A model generated the notes under the pieces. That model was not told where the DNA came from and made no database searches. It saw only the letters and a list, made by a program, of their open reading frames with translations. From NCBI RefSeq assembly GCF_024679245.1, contig NC_090178.1, positions 17,302,713-17,366,712 on the forward strand: a DNA stretch of 64,000 nt, in the 5' to 3' direction. The position numbers and the translations under genes are program-made. This DNA comes from Pseudorasbora parva. Taxonomy: Eukaryota > Chordata > Actinopteri > Cypriniformes > Gobionidae. Positions 47,901 through 60,060 of the stretch are shown piece by piece. Every line of letters starts with the position of its first letter. Position 1 is the stretch's first letter.

Positions 47901-48074
<174 letters not shown>

Positions 48075-48082
48075 GGTCTATG

Positions 48083-48640
48083 TGGTTTACAGGGACTCTC
48101 CATAGGCGTAATGGTTTTTATTCTGTACAAACCGTATTTCCTATTCCCTTACACTGCCCCTGCCCCTAAACCTACCCATCACAGGAAACATTCTGCATTT
48201 TTACTTTCTCAAAAAAACATCATTTAGTATGTTTTTAAGGCCATTTGAATCACATTTATAGTGTAATACCAGTGTAATACCCATGTAGTTATACAAATTT
48301 GTGTCCTTATAAACCACATAAACAGGCTCACACACACACACGCACGCACGCACGCACGCACACACACACATACACACATTTGTTTTTTAGGCGTAATGGT
48401 TTTTATTCTGTACAAACCGTATTTCCTATCCCCTTACACTGCCCCTACCCCTAAACCTACCCATCACAGGAAACTTTCTGCATTTTTACTTTCTAAAAAA
48501 AACTCATCCTGTATGATTTATAAGCATTTTGAAAAGTGAATTACCTTCTCCTTGTAATACCTATGTCATACCCATGTCATTATACACATTTGTGTCCTCA
48601 TATGTCACAAAAACATGCCCAAACACAAACACACACACAC
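48083..48640 (+). repeat. Two tandem units of a dispersed repeat separated by CA-rich DNA
   Basis: GCGTAATGGTTTTTATTCTG, TACAAACCGTATTTCC, CCTAAACCTACCCATCACAG and CTGCATTTTTACTTTCT occur at about 48107-48213 and again at about 48391-48495, nearly identical. Each unit is followed by TTTGTGTCCT(T/C)AT and then a CA-rich tract (48330-48378 and 48624-48660). The unit period is about 285 bp. Confidence 0.88.
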
Positions 48641-48699
48641 AAACACACACACATACACACTCATGTATAAATATTTGCATGTATACCTACTGTATATAT

Positions 48700-49135
48700 T
48701 TATATAATTTATAATATATATGAATAGTATATACTGTATGCATTTATATTATATATAAGTATTTAATATATTAAATAAACAATAAATCTTTAATATATAC
48801 ATGAATATACATGAATTATGTATACATAATAAAAACAAAAATGTATTTAGCTAAACAAATAAGAAATATATTCGTCACAATGTATGGTGATTAACTTGCT
48901 TGAGTGCCAAATTATAAATTATAATTAGAGTTTTTGACATCCACACCTGTTTATTGCCAAGTTCTAGAGTTTTGTTATGCGAAAATCCACAGTTGTTTCT
49001 TTTCTTTCTTTCATCAAACTGGGAAATAACAGTACTTCTAAGAACCCTGTGTAACGTATTTAATCATTATTCAGTCACTTAAATATTTAATGATTGATTT
49101 GATAAACCATGTGGATTTCCTCGTATAAACTGTCT
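48700..49135. other. AT-rich DNA; nothing recognised
   Basis: TATA/ATAT-rich sequence between 48700 and 48860, then unique DNA without features. Confidence 0.45.
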
Positions 49136-50200
49136 GTTTCACTGGAGTGTTTTAAGAGCCGTCTCTCTTCCCTGGTGGCAGCCACAGTAAGGCCAAGCCA
49201 GCACAAAGCCGCAGAGTTCCACATGTCACCGCGCACTCAAGAGAGCATCTAGAGGCCCTCACCAAACTTATTAATGACTTGCTTCCTTTTAATTAGATAG
49301 TAATTCATGTTAATGCATGCCTAATGAACCCAAATCGTTCCCTTCGGTCATTCAGCGGAGTTCCACTGTGTTTACTCATTCTGTCTGTTTTTCCCGCTTC
49401 TGTGTTTTATTAGGCTCAAAGGGGCCTGAAAGGACTGAGCGACTTGCTTTAGAGACATCTGAGGAATTCACTGGAAAAGCCAATAACGAGATCAAGGGGC
49501 ATTTGGGTATGAATTCGACCATATGATATCAAGAAGACTTTAGGGAGGCTGCTTTAGCAACAGATGCTTTGAGATCACCACGATATGCTCGCACTGAACT
49601 CGTAGCCACGGGGTTATGGACCTTATGTGTGTGTTTTCGAGGGCAGCTCCACACTTTGCCTGGCTGGGAGAGTGGAGTGACCAGACCAGCTCCAGCCCAA
49701 AAGGGGTCACGACCAGACGCCAAGTGCTCCCATCTCGCTGTCGTCTGTGGTCAAGCACTCGCCGGGGCAGACTGAATTAAATTAGACTGCTTTTAATTGA
49801 GGATTGACCGGTCTGAGAGCAGCTGGCTCTTGGGTCAGTCAAGATAGCAAAGCCTGAATCCCCCAGGCCCCAACTGCAATTTCAGCCCCGCAGGTCCTGG
49901 AATGGACTGGGAGGGAGAGAAGGCCAGAGCATGCTGGGAATGCACGGCTGATGATTAGCAATAGAGTTTATAGGAAGGCTTAGATGAGATTTGGCTTGTT
50001 TGCTTGAGTGGAAAGTGTAACGCACACACTCAGAGCCTGTTCTTGTGTAGACTCAGTGTAAATCGGCTTAAGGTTTGCACCTCGCTGAAAATCTCCTCAA
50101 ACGCCCGGTCGACACAATTAATCGCTTCATTAATTAACAATCGCTGCGCGCGATACACCACCCCGGCTGTGTCTTGGCAAGTGTGCGGTTTACAAGCAAC
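49136..50200. promoter_or_regulatory. Candidate conserved noncoding block upstream of pou3f1
   Basis: Unique, moderately GC-rich. It contains CTTATTAATGACTTGC, TTTTAATTAGATAGTAATTC and ATGTTAATGCATGCCTAATG (49266-49326), GAATTAAATTAGACTGC (about 49775) and ACACAATTAATCGCTTCATT + AATTAACAATCGC (50114-50146). Overlapping frames on both strands have no domains. Confidence 0.4.
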
Positions 50201-51500
50201 CTTCTTACGTTCTCTTCTTTCACTCCTCCCACCCTCTCCAGTACTCCTCTTTATCTTATTCTTCTGCACTCCTTTTCCTTCTTTAAGCTGCCCCGCAAAA
50301 GCCAACTCTGCTGTTTTAGCACGAACAGACGCACTTTTCTCTCGGCAAGCAGGTCAGAGCGCTCTGCTAACATTTGTTATCTATAATCCTGCAGGTCTCC
50401 GCGCAAAATGAGCGTAGTAAACTCTTGCAAAGCCCTAATCCCTCCGTTTCTTTTAGATGCGCTTCCCCTCTCTCTCTTTTCTTTTCCATCTATGGGGTGG
50501 GTGGGAAAGTGTTTTTTTTTGTGTGTTTTTTTAAAGGATCTCTGATTGCAGCACTTATTTTTGAGCTATTCTGAATGACCAAACTTCTTTTACCTCCAAA
50601 TAATTAACGCAATCCTTTTCTGGAAATTAAAAATATGTTTTTTTTAATGCACTCCAATGCTGAGGAATCATTTCAGGCCGCCACAAGCCGCCCATGCTTT
50701 TATGACAGGCTTTGTTGATTTGCTTGTGTGTGGTTCAGAGTAGCTGTTATGCTAAATCTCTCTCTGTATTCATACTGTATGCGTTTATGGTTTGACTGTC
50801 TGTGCCAGTTAATCTGGCTGGTGCTGTTGATTCATCTCAGTAACATACAAGGATATGTGCGAAAAAGTTTTTTTTTCTTTGGCCATCACTCTCAATTATC
50901 TATGCGCTGATTTGATTTGAGTTCGATACTATGCAAATTATGTATATGAATGCTCGCGTGCGGTTCTGCCGCATTTTGTCTTGGTCATGCACACCCACAC
51001 ATGTAGCGAGCACGTTGGTGTGTGTGTGTGTTGTATGGTGAGTAATAGCCGGGCTCGTTGGAAGGCTGTAGTGTTGACAGCATGGTAAACGATGCAGCCT
51101 GCCTACTGCAGCAGCTAGCCTGCTAATCACACACACCACATGATAATGAGAACAACCCCTGTCCCCCAACACACACACACACACACGACTAACCACAGCA
51201 AACAGACAAACATCCTCTCACACACACTGACCCATACTTCTACAGACAAATGGAAGACATAATGGTAGCCGGAGGCAGTGCATGCTGAATCTCTCTATCT
51301 CTCTCTCTTACACTCTCGAACTAAACACATCTCTATCTCTTTACTGTCCTTACACACATACATACATACATTCATCTCTCATATTAACAGCTTTCTGTCA
51401 GTCGAGACTCGGACTTGACGTGGAGACTTGTGAACCAAAGTATTTAGGCTTTAAAAGTGATGTAGTATCTTAATAAAATTAGTTATGTTAGAAAAAAATT
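50201..51500. other. Unique intergenic DNA; no gene assigned
   Basis: Pyrimidine-rich sequence (50205-50290, 50450-50540) and short CA tracts near 51120-51190. Small frames only. Confidence 0.35.
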
Positions 51501-51559
51501 GAATAATATTATTAAATAAACTATTAATTAACAAAATATTACATTTAAAATGAATTTGG

Positions 51560-51995
51560 AGAGAAGTATTTTATGCTTATACCAAGGCAGCATTTATTTG
51601 ATCAGAAATACAGGAAAAACAGTGATATTGTGAAATATTATTACAATTTCAAATAAATGTTTTCTATTTCAATATACTAAAACATGTAATTGATTCCATT
51701 TATTAATGTTCAGCATCATTACTCCAGTCTTCAGTGTCACATGATCCTTCAGAAATCATTCTAACATGCTAGTGGTGTTCAATAAACATGTCTGATTATT
51801 AACAATGTGTAAAACAGTTGTGCTGTTTAATATTTTGGTGGAAGCTCTTTGATGACTAGAAAGTTCAAAAGAGCAGCATTTATTTGAAATAATAATACAT
51901 ACCAATACAAAAAAGGTCAAACAATGTAAATGTCTTTACTGTCACTTTTGATCAATTAATGCATCCATGCTTAATACAAATTTTCATTTATTATT
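51560..51995 (+). repeat. Dispersed repeat, GCAGCATTTATTTG type
   Basis: GCAGCATTTATTTGATCAGA, CAGCATCATTACTCCAGTCT, TCAGTGTCACATGATCCTTC, GAAAGTTCAAAAGAGCAGCA and GTCTTTACTGTCACTTTTGA appear in the order familiar from a very common teleost repeat. It is diverged. The superfamily is not assigned. Confidence 0.7.
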
Positions 51996-52179
51996 TTCAT
52001 ACTCTTACTGAACAGTTGTGTAAGTAAAACCTCAGACACTTTTAGATATGTATTTAATGATCAATTACTTTTAAAAAGAAAACAATAAGGATTTGAGACT
52101 TACTTGCCTATCTTTTCCCTTGAACGCTGCTTTAATGTGCACAATAAACATTTTACACATGCACAGAATATTACATGTG

Positions 52180-52950
52180 ATATATCAGACCTTCCGGCTA
52201 AGGGAATGAGGAGGAGTTGAGAAAGAAAGAAAGCAAGCAAGCAAGCAAACCCTAAAAATCAGACCCATGGGTACGGCTCCATTCTCAAGGCAGCTGTGGG
52301 CTATGAGAGATTTCAATTCATTTTTTCCTCTCTTCCTCACAAGCCAAAAAACTTCCTGCTGCGGATTCAACAGCATCTACTGTGTTAGGGCACTTTGCTG
52401 TCACGAGAGAGAAGAACAAGGGGCAAACAGCCATCTGTCATTAAAACACAGTTAAGCATCATAATCAAAGAGTACCTGACAAAATCCCACCTGTATTCAC
52501 TATAACGCAAAACTGAGCTTCAGAATTCCAAGACGTTTGAGAACTGTGCCAGGATGCGAAAAATAACGACAATTTGTTTGACAATTTGTCACATGCAGAT
52601 TTCTTGCACATTACCCATGATTAACACAGGTATAAATGAGGATATTGTTTCCTGGCAAACGTGCACTCTAAGGAATGAAGATGTGCAAATGGCTTCGTTC
52701 ATTTTAAGCGAGGTGACACTTCACACCGTCTCACATTCACACTTCTTTGTATCTTGCAGGGTGTAGACTGGAGCAGGTGCGGTGCCTGTAGGTCCTTTTT
52801 GTACCATATGTACTCAGGTAAGGCCATGGGGCATGATGTGTCACATCCCAAAATCACTTTACTCTCTCTCGCGCTCTCTGAATCACACAAACAAACTCAT
52901 TGAACCATCTGCTTCTTCAGAATTTTCTTAATCATTATTGTTCATTTTCA
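52180..52950. other. Unique DNA with a splice-bounded segment; no gene assigned
   Basis: 52760-52817 is preceded by a pyrimidine-rich acceptor (TTGTATCTTGCAG) and followed by CAG/GTAAGG, a strong donor. It stays open for 19 codons in one frame. No other matching exon is found, so this may be a noncoding-RNA exon or chance. Confidence 0.25.
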
Positions 52951-52956
52951 AAATAA

Positions 52957-52959
<3 letters not shown>

Positions 52960-53020
<61 letters not shown>
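52960..53020 (+). repeat. (TA)n microsatellite
   Basis: About 60 bp of pure TA repeat. Confidence 0.96.
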
Positions 53021-53024
<4 letters not shown>

Positions 53025-54050
53025 CACACATTATTCAAATAATACAACAATAATATAAAAAATATGACTACTAATAATTTTTTGATTATTTGCTTATTTA
53101 ATGTTTAGTATATAGTTGCGTATAGTTGTGTAATGTTTAGTTATGTTTAATATGTCTTTATTATTATTGATGTTGTCATTGTTAAATACTGTGTATTAAA
53201 AAGCACCAGATGCTGATTTATTTTGTATGATGTAATGATGCCATGAAAAAATAAAAAAGTAAAACAATCGTATTTTGTAAAAAGTGTTTTTTTCTGTATT
53301 ATCTGGCAGCTCTACTTTTAGTAGGAAATTTCAGTGACTGCCTGCAGGGACAGTTTCCCTCGAGCAGCCCGGGGTGCTGTACTCAAGGGCACTTGGAATT
53401 GAACCTGCACCCTTTGTACTGTCAACTGAGATCCTTAACCCTGTATTTGTGTAGCAAAGTGGTAAAGCTTCTCATTTGACAGAGAGAGCGAGCAAATGTG
53501 TTTGTGTGTAAAACGTGTAAAAGCCATTTAGGATTTGACCCCCTGACACTGCTTAGAGGCAGCTTTTCCTTGTACTATACTTGGCTGCGAACACACTCCC
53601 TCATGCTCTCGCTCATGTTTGGATCTTTTTCCTCTGGTTGCTAAGCCACATAGACTGGCACACTAGTAATGCCTGCACTGTCCGTCCTGTCTCTGCACTG
53701 TCACCATATGCTCAGAGAGATGTTGCATCAGTTCTTCCATGATCTGTCACTGCACCAAACGTTTTCACTTGGTAATACTTACAAGCAGGGTCTCAAATAA
53801 CACCCACCTAGTGACAAAGTAAAAATTGGCTTTGGCAAGTAAATCATTATTGACCTGTTGGCTGGTCATTCTGGTAAAGTCAGCTGACATGATTGTGACT
53901 GTCATGACTTGCAGGAAAGTGTACCATTTAAAGGTTGCCTATTTTTGTAAGATTTTGTTTTTTCTGAGGTGACACATTTGTGCAACATTCATGCACTAAA
54001 CCACAGAAATAAAACTTAAAAAGCAACCCAATGGGACCCAAAACTCATTG
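53021..54050. other. Intergenic DNA; nothing recognised
   Basis: AT-rich to 53300, then unique sequence. 53330-53450 (CTGCAGGGACAGTTTCCC and following) may be old repeat. No coding exon. Confidence 0.35.
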
Positions 54051-54175
54051 GTTACCAACATTTTTCAAAAATATCTTCTGTCTTTCAGTCATACAGGTTT
54101 GGGAATGACACAAGGGTGAGTAAATGATGATAGAATTGACTGTTTTGGGGGGACTATCCCCCCAATAATATATTC
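54050..54175. mobile_element. DNA-transposon right end, decayed
   Basis: TCTTTCAGTCATACAGGTTTG, GGAATGACACAAGGGTGAGT + AAATGATGATAGAATT is the typical subterminal phrase of short fish DNA transposons. Confidence 0.55.
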
Positions 54176-54748
54176 CATATTTTGTAACAGGAAGCTTGTT
54201 TCCATATCTGCACTGCACAAAAAATGTTTAAAAAGTAAGTTACCTAATTGCCTTAAAATTTTGAGTTCATTGAAATTAAAAATGTGAGTTAATACAATAA
54301 ACATTTTCGAGAATTGACACCCTTTATTCAAGTATTATTAAACAATTTTGTAATTGTGTTTTTTTTGTAATAATACAGTGAAACATGGCAAATGTTCATG
54401 ATTTATAATTTTTTTTAAATTTATGTGATTCAGATACAATAATATTTTGAGTTTCTATATATTAAACCAATTTCCTTTATTGTACTTTTTAAATATTTTT
54501 TATAAATGTTTTTTTTATTTTTATTTCAATAAACTCAGCATTTTAAGACAACCAGGAAACCAAAAAATTTTTTTACAGTGTGAATACAATCTATCTTGCA
54601 ATTTAGACATTACTTTCTCAGAATTGTGAGTTTATATCACAATTCTGCGGAAAAAAGTGAAAATTGCAATATGTGAACTCAAAATTGTTAGATAAAAAGT
54701 TCAATTACCTTTTCGTTTTGTATTCAGTGGTGTAAACAAGCTTTTATA

Positions 54749-54750
54749 TA

Positions 54751-54832
<82 letters not shown>
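54749..54832 (+). repeat. Poly(A)-(TA)n tract, left half of the insertion site
   Basis: About 20 A followed by about 65 bp of TA repeat, ending in the TA that borders the Tc1 element. Confidence 0.95.
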
Positions 54833-54835
<3 letters not shown>

Positions 54836-55046
54836 TCTTGTTCAAAATAATAGCAGTACAATGTGACTAACCAGAATAATCAAGGTTTTTAGTATATTTT
54901 TTATTGCTACGTGGCAAACAAGTTACCAGTAGGTTCAGTAGATTCTCAGAAAACAAACAAGACCCAGCATTCATGATATGCACGCTCTTAAGCCTGTGCA
55001 ATTGGGCAATTAGTTGAAAGGGGTGTGTTCAAAAAAATAGCAGTGT
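54833..55046 (+). repeat. Left terminal inverted repeat of the Tc1 element
   Basis: Outer direct repeat at 54839-54859 and inner repeat at about 55026-55046. Intervening sequence matches the right repeat with scattered substitutions and one length change in a T run. Confidence 0.92.
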
Positions 55047-55128
55047 CTACCTTTGACTGTACAAACTCAAAACTATTTTGTACAAACATTTTTTTTTCTG
55101 GGATTTAGCAATCCTGTGAATCACTAAA

Positions 55129-56124
55129 CTAATATTTAGTTGTATGACCACAGTTTTTTAAAACTGCTTGACATCTGTGTGGCATGGAGTCAACCAACTT
55201 GTGGCACCTCTCAGCTGTTATTCCACTCCATGATTCTTTAACAACATTCCACAATTCGTTCACATTTCTTGGTTTTGCTTCAGAAACAGCATTTTTGATA
55301 TCACCCCACAAGTTCTCAATTGGATTAAGGTCTGGAGATTGGGCTGGCCACTCCATAACATTAATTTTGTTGGTTTGGAACCAAGACTTTGCCCGTTTAC
55401 TAGTGTGTTTTGGGTCATTGTCCTGTTGAAACAACCATTTCAAGGGCATGTCCTCTTCAGCATAGGGCAACATGACCTCTTCAAGTATTTTAACATATGC
55501 AAACTGATCCATGATCCCTGGTATGCGATAAATAGGCCCAACACCATAGTAGGAGAAACATGCCCATATCATGATGCTTGCACCTCCATGCTTCACTGTC
55601 TTCACTGTGTACTGTGGCTTGAATTCAGAGTTTGGGGGTCGTCTCACAAACTGCCTGTGGCCCTTGGACCCAAAAAGAACAATTTTACTCTCATCAGTCC
55701 ACAAAATGTTCCTCCATTTCTCTTTAGGCCAGTTGATGTGTTCTTTGGCAAATTGTAACCTCTTCTGCACATGCCTTTTTTTTAACAGAGGGACTTTGCG
55801 GGGGATTCTTGAAAATAGATTAGCTTCACACAGACGTCTTCTAACTGTCACAGTACTTACAGGTAACTCCAGACTGTCTTTGATCATCCTGGAGGTGATC
55901 ATTGGCTGAGCCTTTGCCATTCTGGTTATTCTTCTATCCATTTTGATGGTTGTCTTCCGTTTTCTTCCACGTCTCTCTGGTTTTGCTCTCCATTTTAAGG
56001 CATTGGAGATCATTTTAGCTGAACAGCCTATCATTTTTTGCACCTCTTTATAGGTTTTCCCCTCTCTAATCAACTTTTTAATAAAAGTACGCTGTTCTTC
56101 TGAACAATGTCTTGAACGACCCAT
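55129..56124 (-). CDS. Tc1-family transposase, intact DD34E
   Basis: 331 codons, ATG at 56124, no stops or frameshifts. It would catalyse cut-and-paste transposition of its own element in the nucleus. Order of parts: [10 protein letters not shown], an N-terminal helix-turn-helix region (about 8-45), a basic GRKRK motif (53-57) that serves as AT-hook or nuclear signal in relatives, a second helix-turn-helix (about 62-105, [16 protein letters not shown]), then the catalytic domain. The three acidic residues are D144 (LWTDESK), D235 ([10 protein letters not shown]) and E270 ([11 protein letters not shown]), with 34 residues between the last two. A Gly-containing segment ([13 protein letters not shown], 179-191) is also typical. 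Length is normal for the family (about 340). Activity is plausible but not shown; the inverted repeats are about 5 percent diverged. Confidence 0.95.
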   Translation of the reverse strand: MGRSRHCSEEQRTFIKKLIREGKTYKEVQKMIGCSAKMISNALKWRAKPERRGRKRKTTIKMDRRITRMAKAQPMITSRMIKDSLELPVSTVTVRRRLCEANLFSRIPRKVPLLKKRHVQKRLQFAKEHINWPKEKWRNILWTDESKIVLFGSKGHRQFVRRPPNSEFKPQYTVKTVKHGGASIMIWACFSYYGVGPIYRIPGIMDQFAYVKILEEVMLPYAEEDMPLKWLFQQDNDPKHTSKRAKSWFQTNKINVMEWPAQSPDLNPIENLWGDIKNAVSEAKPRNVNELWNVVKESWSGITAERCHKLVDSMPHRCQAVLKNCGHTTKY

Positions 56125-56238
56125 TTTCCTCAGCTTTCAAATGCATGTTCAACAAGTGTTGGCTTCATCCTTAAATAGGGGCCACCTGATTCACACCTGT
56201 TTCTTCACAAAATTGATGACCTCAGTGATTGAATGCCA

Positions 56239-56449
56239 CACTGCTATTTTTTTGAACACACCCCTTTCAACTAATTGCCCAATTGCACAGCCTTAAGAGT
56301 GTGCATATCTTGAATGCTGGTTCTCATTTGTTTTCTGAGAATCTACTGAACCTACTGGTAACTTGTTTGCCACGTAGCAATAAAAAAATATACGAAAAAC
56401 CTTGATTAATCTGGTTAGTCACATTGTACTGCTATTATTTTGAACAAGA

Positions 56450-56452
<3 letters not shown>
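56239..56452 (-). repeat. Right terminal inverted repeat of the Tc1 element
   Basis: Inverse of the left repeat, with the inner copy at about 56239-56259 and the outer copy near 56426-56446. Confidence 0.92.

Positions 56453-56534
<82 letters not shown>
56453..56534 (+). repeat. (TA)n tract, right half of the insertion site
   Basis: About 82 bp of pure TA repeat continuing the tract interrupted by the transposon. Confidence 0.96.
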
Positions 56535-56538
<4 letters not shown>

Positions 56539-56659
56539 CATGACCTCTAAGAAATATTAATGTCCTGTTATTTTTATTTTATATTTAGAATTTTAAAATC
56601 ACAATAATGCTTTAATATATTTTTATAATAATAATTGAATTTAGATTTTCGGCACCCTG

Positions 56660-58400
56660 CTTAATTCAAATTTAATTCTCAGAGGTGCATTGGGTTGGGG
56701 GGGGGGGATCACTTCATAGACAGAAGCGGTGTCATATTTAAACTCTAACTGAAGTTTGAACCGAGGCTAAAGTCCTCAGCTGGTGATGTTCGAGGGGTAC
56801 CTACCATCACCAGACACTTGTACGCACACACACTCCCCCCCCTTACCAAAACTGAGAGGAGTGGAAACGGTTCCCGCTCTGATGAAAGGGGCCCTCTGAT
56901 CGAGACGACAACAAAGGGCTCGGCCGCCTGTGTTTGGAAAAGCTTTCCCTTTCTTCTCGCCTTCCTCCTCCTCCATCTCCTCTTCTCTCGTCTCTGATCT
57001 TTCCCTCTCTCTATCTCCCTCTGCCCGGTGCCACTCTCTCTGGCAGGGCCCCGCTCGGCTCTTCGTTAGGGTGGCGATACAATCGGGGGGACTGGATTAA
57101 AAATCAGCGTGCGTCCTTGTCGAAGGCGCCCAGGATGGCACACTTTGATGTCTCTCCGCAAATTTGAAATTCATATGTTGTCACACTTCATTTTATTCTC
57201 CCCTTCTTTTTTTCCCCTTCTTTTTTTGGGTTCGTTCTTTAGTTGCACACATGTACTGTGCGAAAACGTGAATGGGAGAAGATGTAAAAGCCGTTCTCGC
57301 TCGTGCCTTTCTTTTATTTTTCATGTTTCTACATCTTTTGGTGGGCGGGAAGAAATAATGAATCATTTAATTTGCTTTGATTGAAGGAGGCGTGATGGAG
57401 CTGCCGAGGTTCAGTGGGATGACAGTGTAGAGGACAGAGAGAGTTCAGAGGAAAAGAAAGAAGGAGGGGAGACGGGGGTTTACACTTTGATGACACTTCA
57501 AAAACTGTGCGCCAAAACTAAGCTATCAGCCCTATCTGAGAACTAACTAGCATATGTGTGCCCTCCTTTACAGTCCCCTGTGAAAACAAAACGCGACGCA
57601 ACAACAAACAATGCCAGCAACAAACAAGGCCTTCTATTTCTTCAACCAACAAAACAAGAATGACGGCAGGCTGAAGTAATCTCATTACCCTGTGAGGAAA
57701 AACAGCTATTAACGGCAATTCAATACACTGGGCGAATGCACTGCAGTTGGACTTCAAGATCAATGTGACTGGTAATTATCCGACTCGGGTTTTACGTTCT
57801 CCTATCCCACAACGCATTCTCCCCAACTTCACTGACCTCCCCAGACAGTAACAAATGGGCATGACGGCTGGGCTGGTGTTTGCGTATGTGTTGTGGAAGG
57901 GGTTCTCCTATCACTTACGCCAAAAGCTTCGTCATCAATCTCTCCAATAACACGAGTCCATCTATTCCTCTAAAGCCCCAACTCCCAGGCAATGGCAATA
58001 CGGTCTCCGACACACGGCCCAACCTCTCGCTCTCCCCTTTATGACGAATGGGTTTTAATAAAAGCTGACAGAGTGATGAAATTAAAAGTGCGTCCCATGG
58101 CCTCCAATTGCTCCAGCTGCTCAATTACAGCGCATATCTCAGCGCCCTCGCCCTCAGTCTTACATCACCATTGCCGTAATATTATTGGACTCATCCTCGT
58201 CAGACCCGATTGTCGAAGTCTAAGTCGTTGTTCTGATGGGCACCCAAAGAGATGCACAATGCCTGTGCGTCTTCCCCATCCTAATAAAATCTGCCAACCT
58301 CGACCTTATTTGCTAGTATTATGTCGATTTCCCATGCTACCTCATTACGGCAGTGATGGTGTACCCGAGGAGGCGGGGAAAGAGAACAAGTGTGTGTCTT
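56660..58400. promoter_or_regulatory. Long candidate conserved noncoding block, far upstream of pou3f1
   Basis: About 1.7 kb of unique, GC-richer DNA with GGCGATACAATCGGGGGGAC, GGATTAAAAATCAGCGTGCG (57071-57113), CATTTAATTTGCTTTGATTG (57364-57383), GGTTTTAATAAAAGCTGACAG (58050-58070) and GCTCAATTACAGCGC (about 58118). Several frames of 60-140 codons occur on both strands (for example 57992-58405 plus) without domains. No splice-bounded coding exon stands out. Confidence 0.38.
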
Positions 58401-58860
58401 TCTAAGGGAAAAGTCCCATAAGTACTAACTGACAAAGTCCTAATCTGCCCCGTCAACCCTTTTGAAAAAAAAAAGCATCCTTTGTTGTAGATTATGCAGC
58501 ATCCTTAATCCTGTTCTCATCCCCCACTTATACTAATTTATAATCTTTTAGGTCTGAGTTTGGAGGGGATGGAACGGTGTTCCATTAGAGAACAGTATTG
58601 CCACCAAGACAGCAATGTTTTATAGGACCCCATTTTAGGAAGACATAAATCCTCGGAACTACTAAAAATTTAAACATAGGCCTATAGAAAAAAAAAAACA
58701 TGCATCTACCTACCTTTTTTGCAAACCTCCAAAGACATACCTATATATACAATTCACTGCAGTTACAGCTGAAATGAACGCTAGTGGCAGTAAAACACCA
58801 ACTTGTATTCCTTTTCACACAAATTATGATTACAGGGGCTGATTATTGATTCAATTTAGA
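58401..58860. other. Intergenic DNA; nothing recognised
   Basis: Short A runs and unique sequence only. TAGGCCTA-type motif near 58677. Confidence 0.4.
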
Positions 58861-60060
58861 ATGGTATACAATGTTATGATCTCAAAACACTTTTATTTTG
58901 TAACAATCACATAAATCCACTTAAACTCCGTGGACCCTGTACAGGGTCCGGAATGACATTCTCATGTATATACTTTCAATTTTAATGTCTGTGGAGAAGC
59001 TCTGACCTCATATGCAGTACCATTTGAAAGCTTAGAGTCTCTACTTTTTGGAAATATGCATCACTTTTGCATTTGTTTTGGACAAAGTAATGTAGGCTAT
59101 TTATATGTATGGAGAGGGGAAAAAGGGTGGTCATCCCTTCAGATCCATTTGAGTAAATCTTGCATATAAAATGACACAGACAAACTTCTTTTTTCCACTA
59201 TTTTCTTGAATTTAGTGGAAACAGCCCAAATTGTCTGCAGGGTGCTAGAGCAAAAATGAATTAAAAAATATATATATTAAAAAGCGCCTACTTTTTTGCA
59301 GGGTTATAACCGCTTAGACAACATATACTAACATGTTTATCACTTTTAGCAGTGTTTTATGTAACTTCAAAGGATTTCCTGTAAAATGACACCAGAATTT
59401 CGAACTTAGATCATTGTATGTGTGTATGGGAGGCTTTTCAATTTGGGTTGGCCAAATCCAGGCGGAAATCCCAAAAATGATCCTGGAGTTTAAGCGGATA
59501 ACCAGCTACAAATGTATGTTTTTTTTTCTGACAAAAAGAAACTTACTTGGTAGTAAACTTGGTACAGCATTGCACTTGCAATGGTAAACGATTTGTAGAA
59601 ACAAGCTAAAATGGCATAGTTACCTTTTTATCTCCCATTGCTTTTGTTAACAACTGTCAGCTAGGTTTAGGGTGTTAGTGTGTTAACCTTTTAGATCCTC
59701 TTACCATTTCACTTTGAAAGTGCCATGATATGTACAACACACATTATAAAATGTAGTCACATTCATCAGTTTCTGAGAAAACTGAATGCTTTTGGCATCT
59801 CTTATGGGACATTTCACTTTGAAAGTGCGAAATGGGCAAAAAATGTAAATTTGCCGAAATGTTGCCACAGATACGTTTTTACATCCCATTGTGCCTGCAT
59901 GGGATGTAAATTTTTTACCTGATGACCCAAGTCTAAAAGTAATGTTGCAACTTGTAATGTAAAGTCTCACAACAAGCCCATGTAATCTATGTGTTTGATA
60001 TTTAAACTGAACACACACACACAGCAGAGCTGAAAATCTCAAAGTGGAATAACTTCATAC
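58860..60060. repeat. Probable dispersed repeat with several palindromes
   Basis: Holds a perfect 18-bp palindrome GGACCCTGTACAGGGTCC (58932-58949), two copies of CATTTCACTTTGAAAGTGC (59705-59723 and 59813-59828 region), and a 12-bp perfect hairpin TTTACATCCCAT / ATGGGATGTAAA with a 9-nt loop (59878-59910). The phrase style resembles non-autonomous DNA repeats, but no clear termini are visible. Confidence 0.45.

Larger units (their letters stand above)
54833..56452 (-). mobile_element. Complete Tc1/mariner transposon, 1620 bp
   Basis: Both ends start CAGTCTTGTTCAAAATAATA when read inward. The terminal inverted repeats run about 214 bp (54833-55046 and 56239-56452) and differ by about 5 percent by eye. 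Each carries an outer TTGTTCAAAATAATAGCAGT and an inner TGTTCAAAAAAATAGCAG copy, the IR/DR layout in which transposase binds two sites per end. The element stands in a TA microsatellite, consistent with TA target use. It contains one intact transposase gene. Confidence 0.95.

Noticed and set aside
55184..55909. Plus-strand frames across the transposase gene
   Set aside because: Antisense shadows of the 331-codon Tc1 transposase.
57992..58405. 137-codon plus-strand frame
   Set aside because: No recognisable domain, no splice evidence, and another frame opposite. Kept as noncoding candidate DNA.
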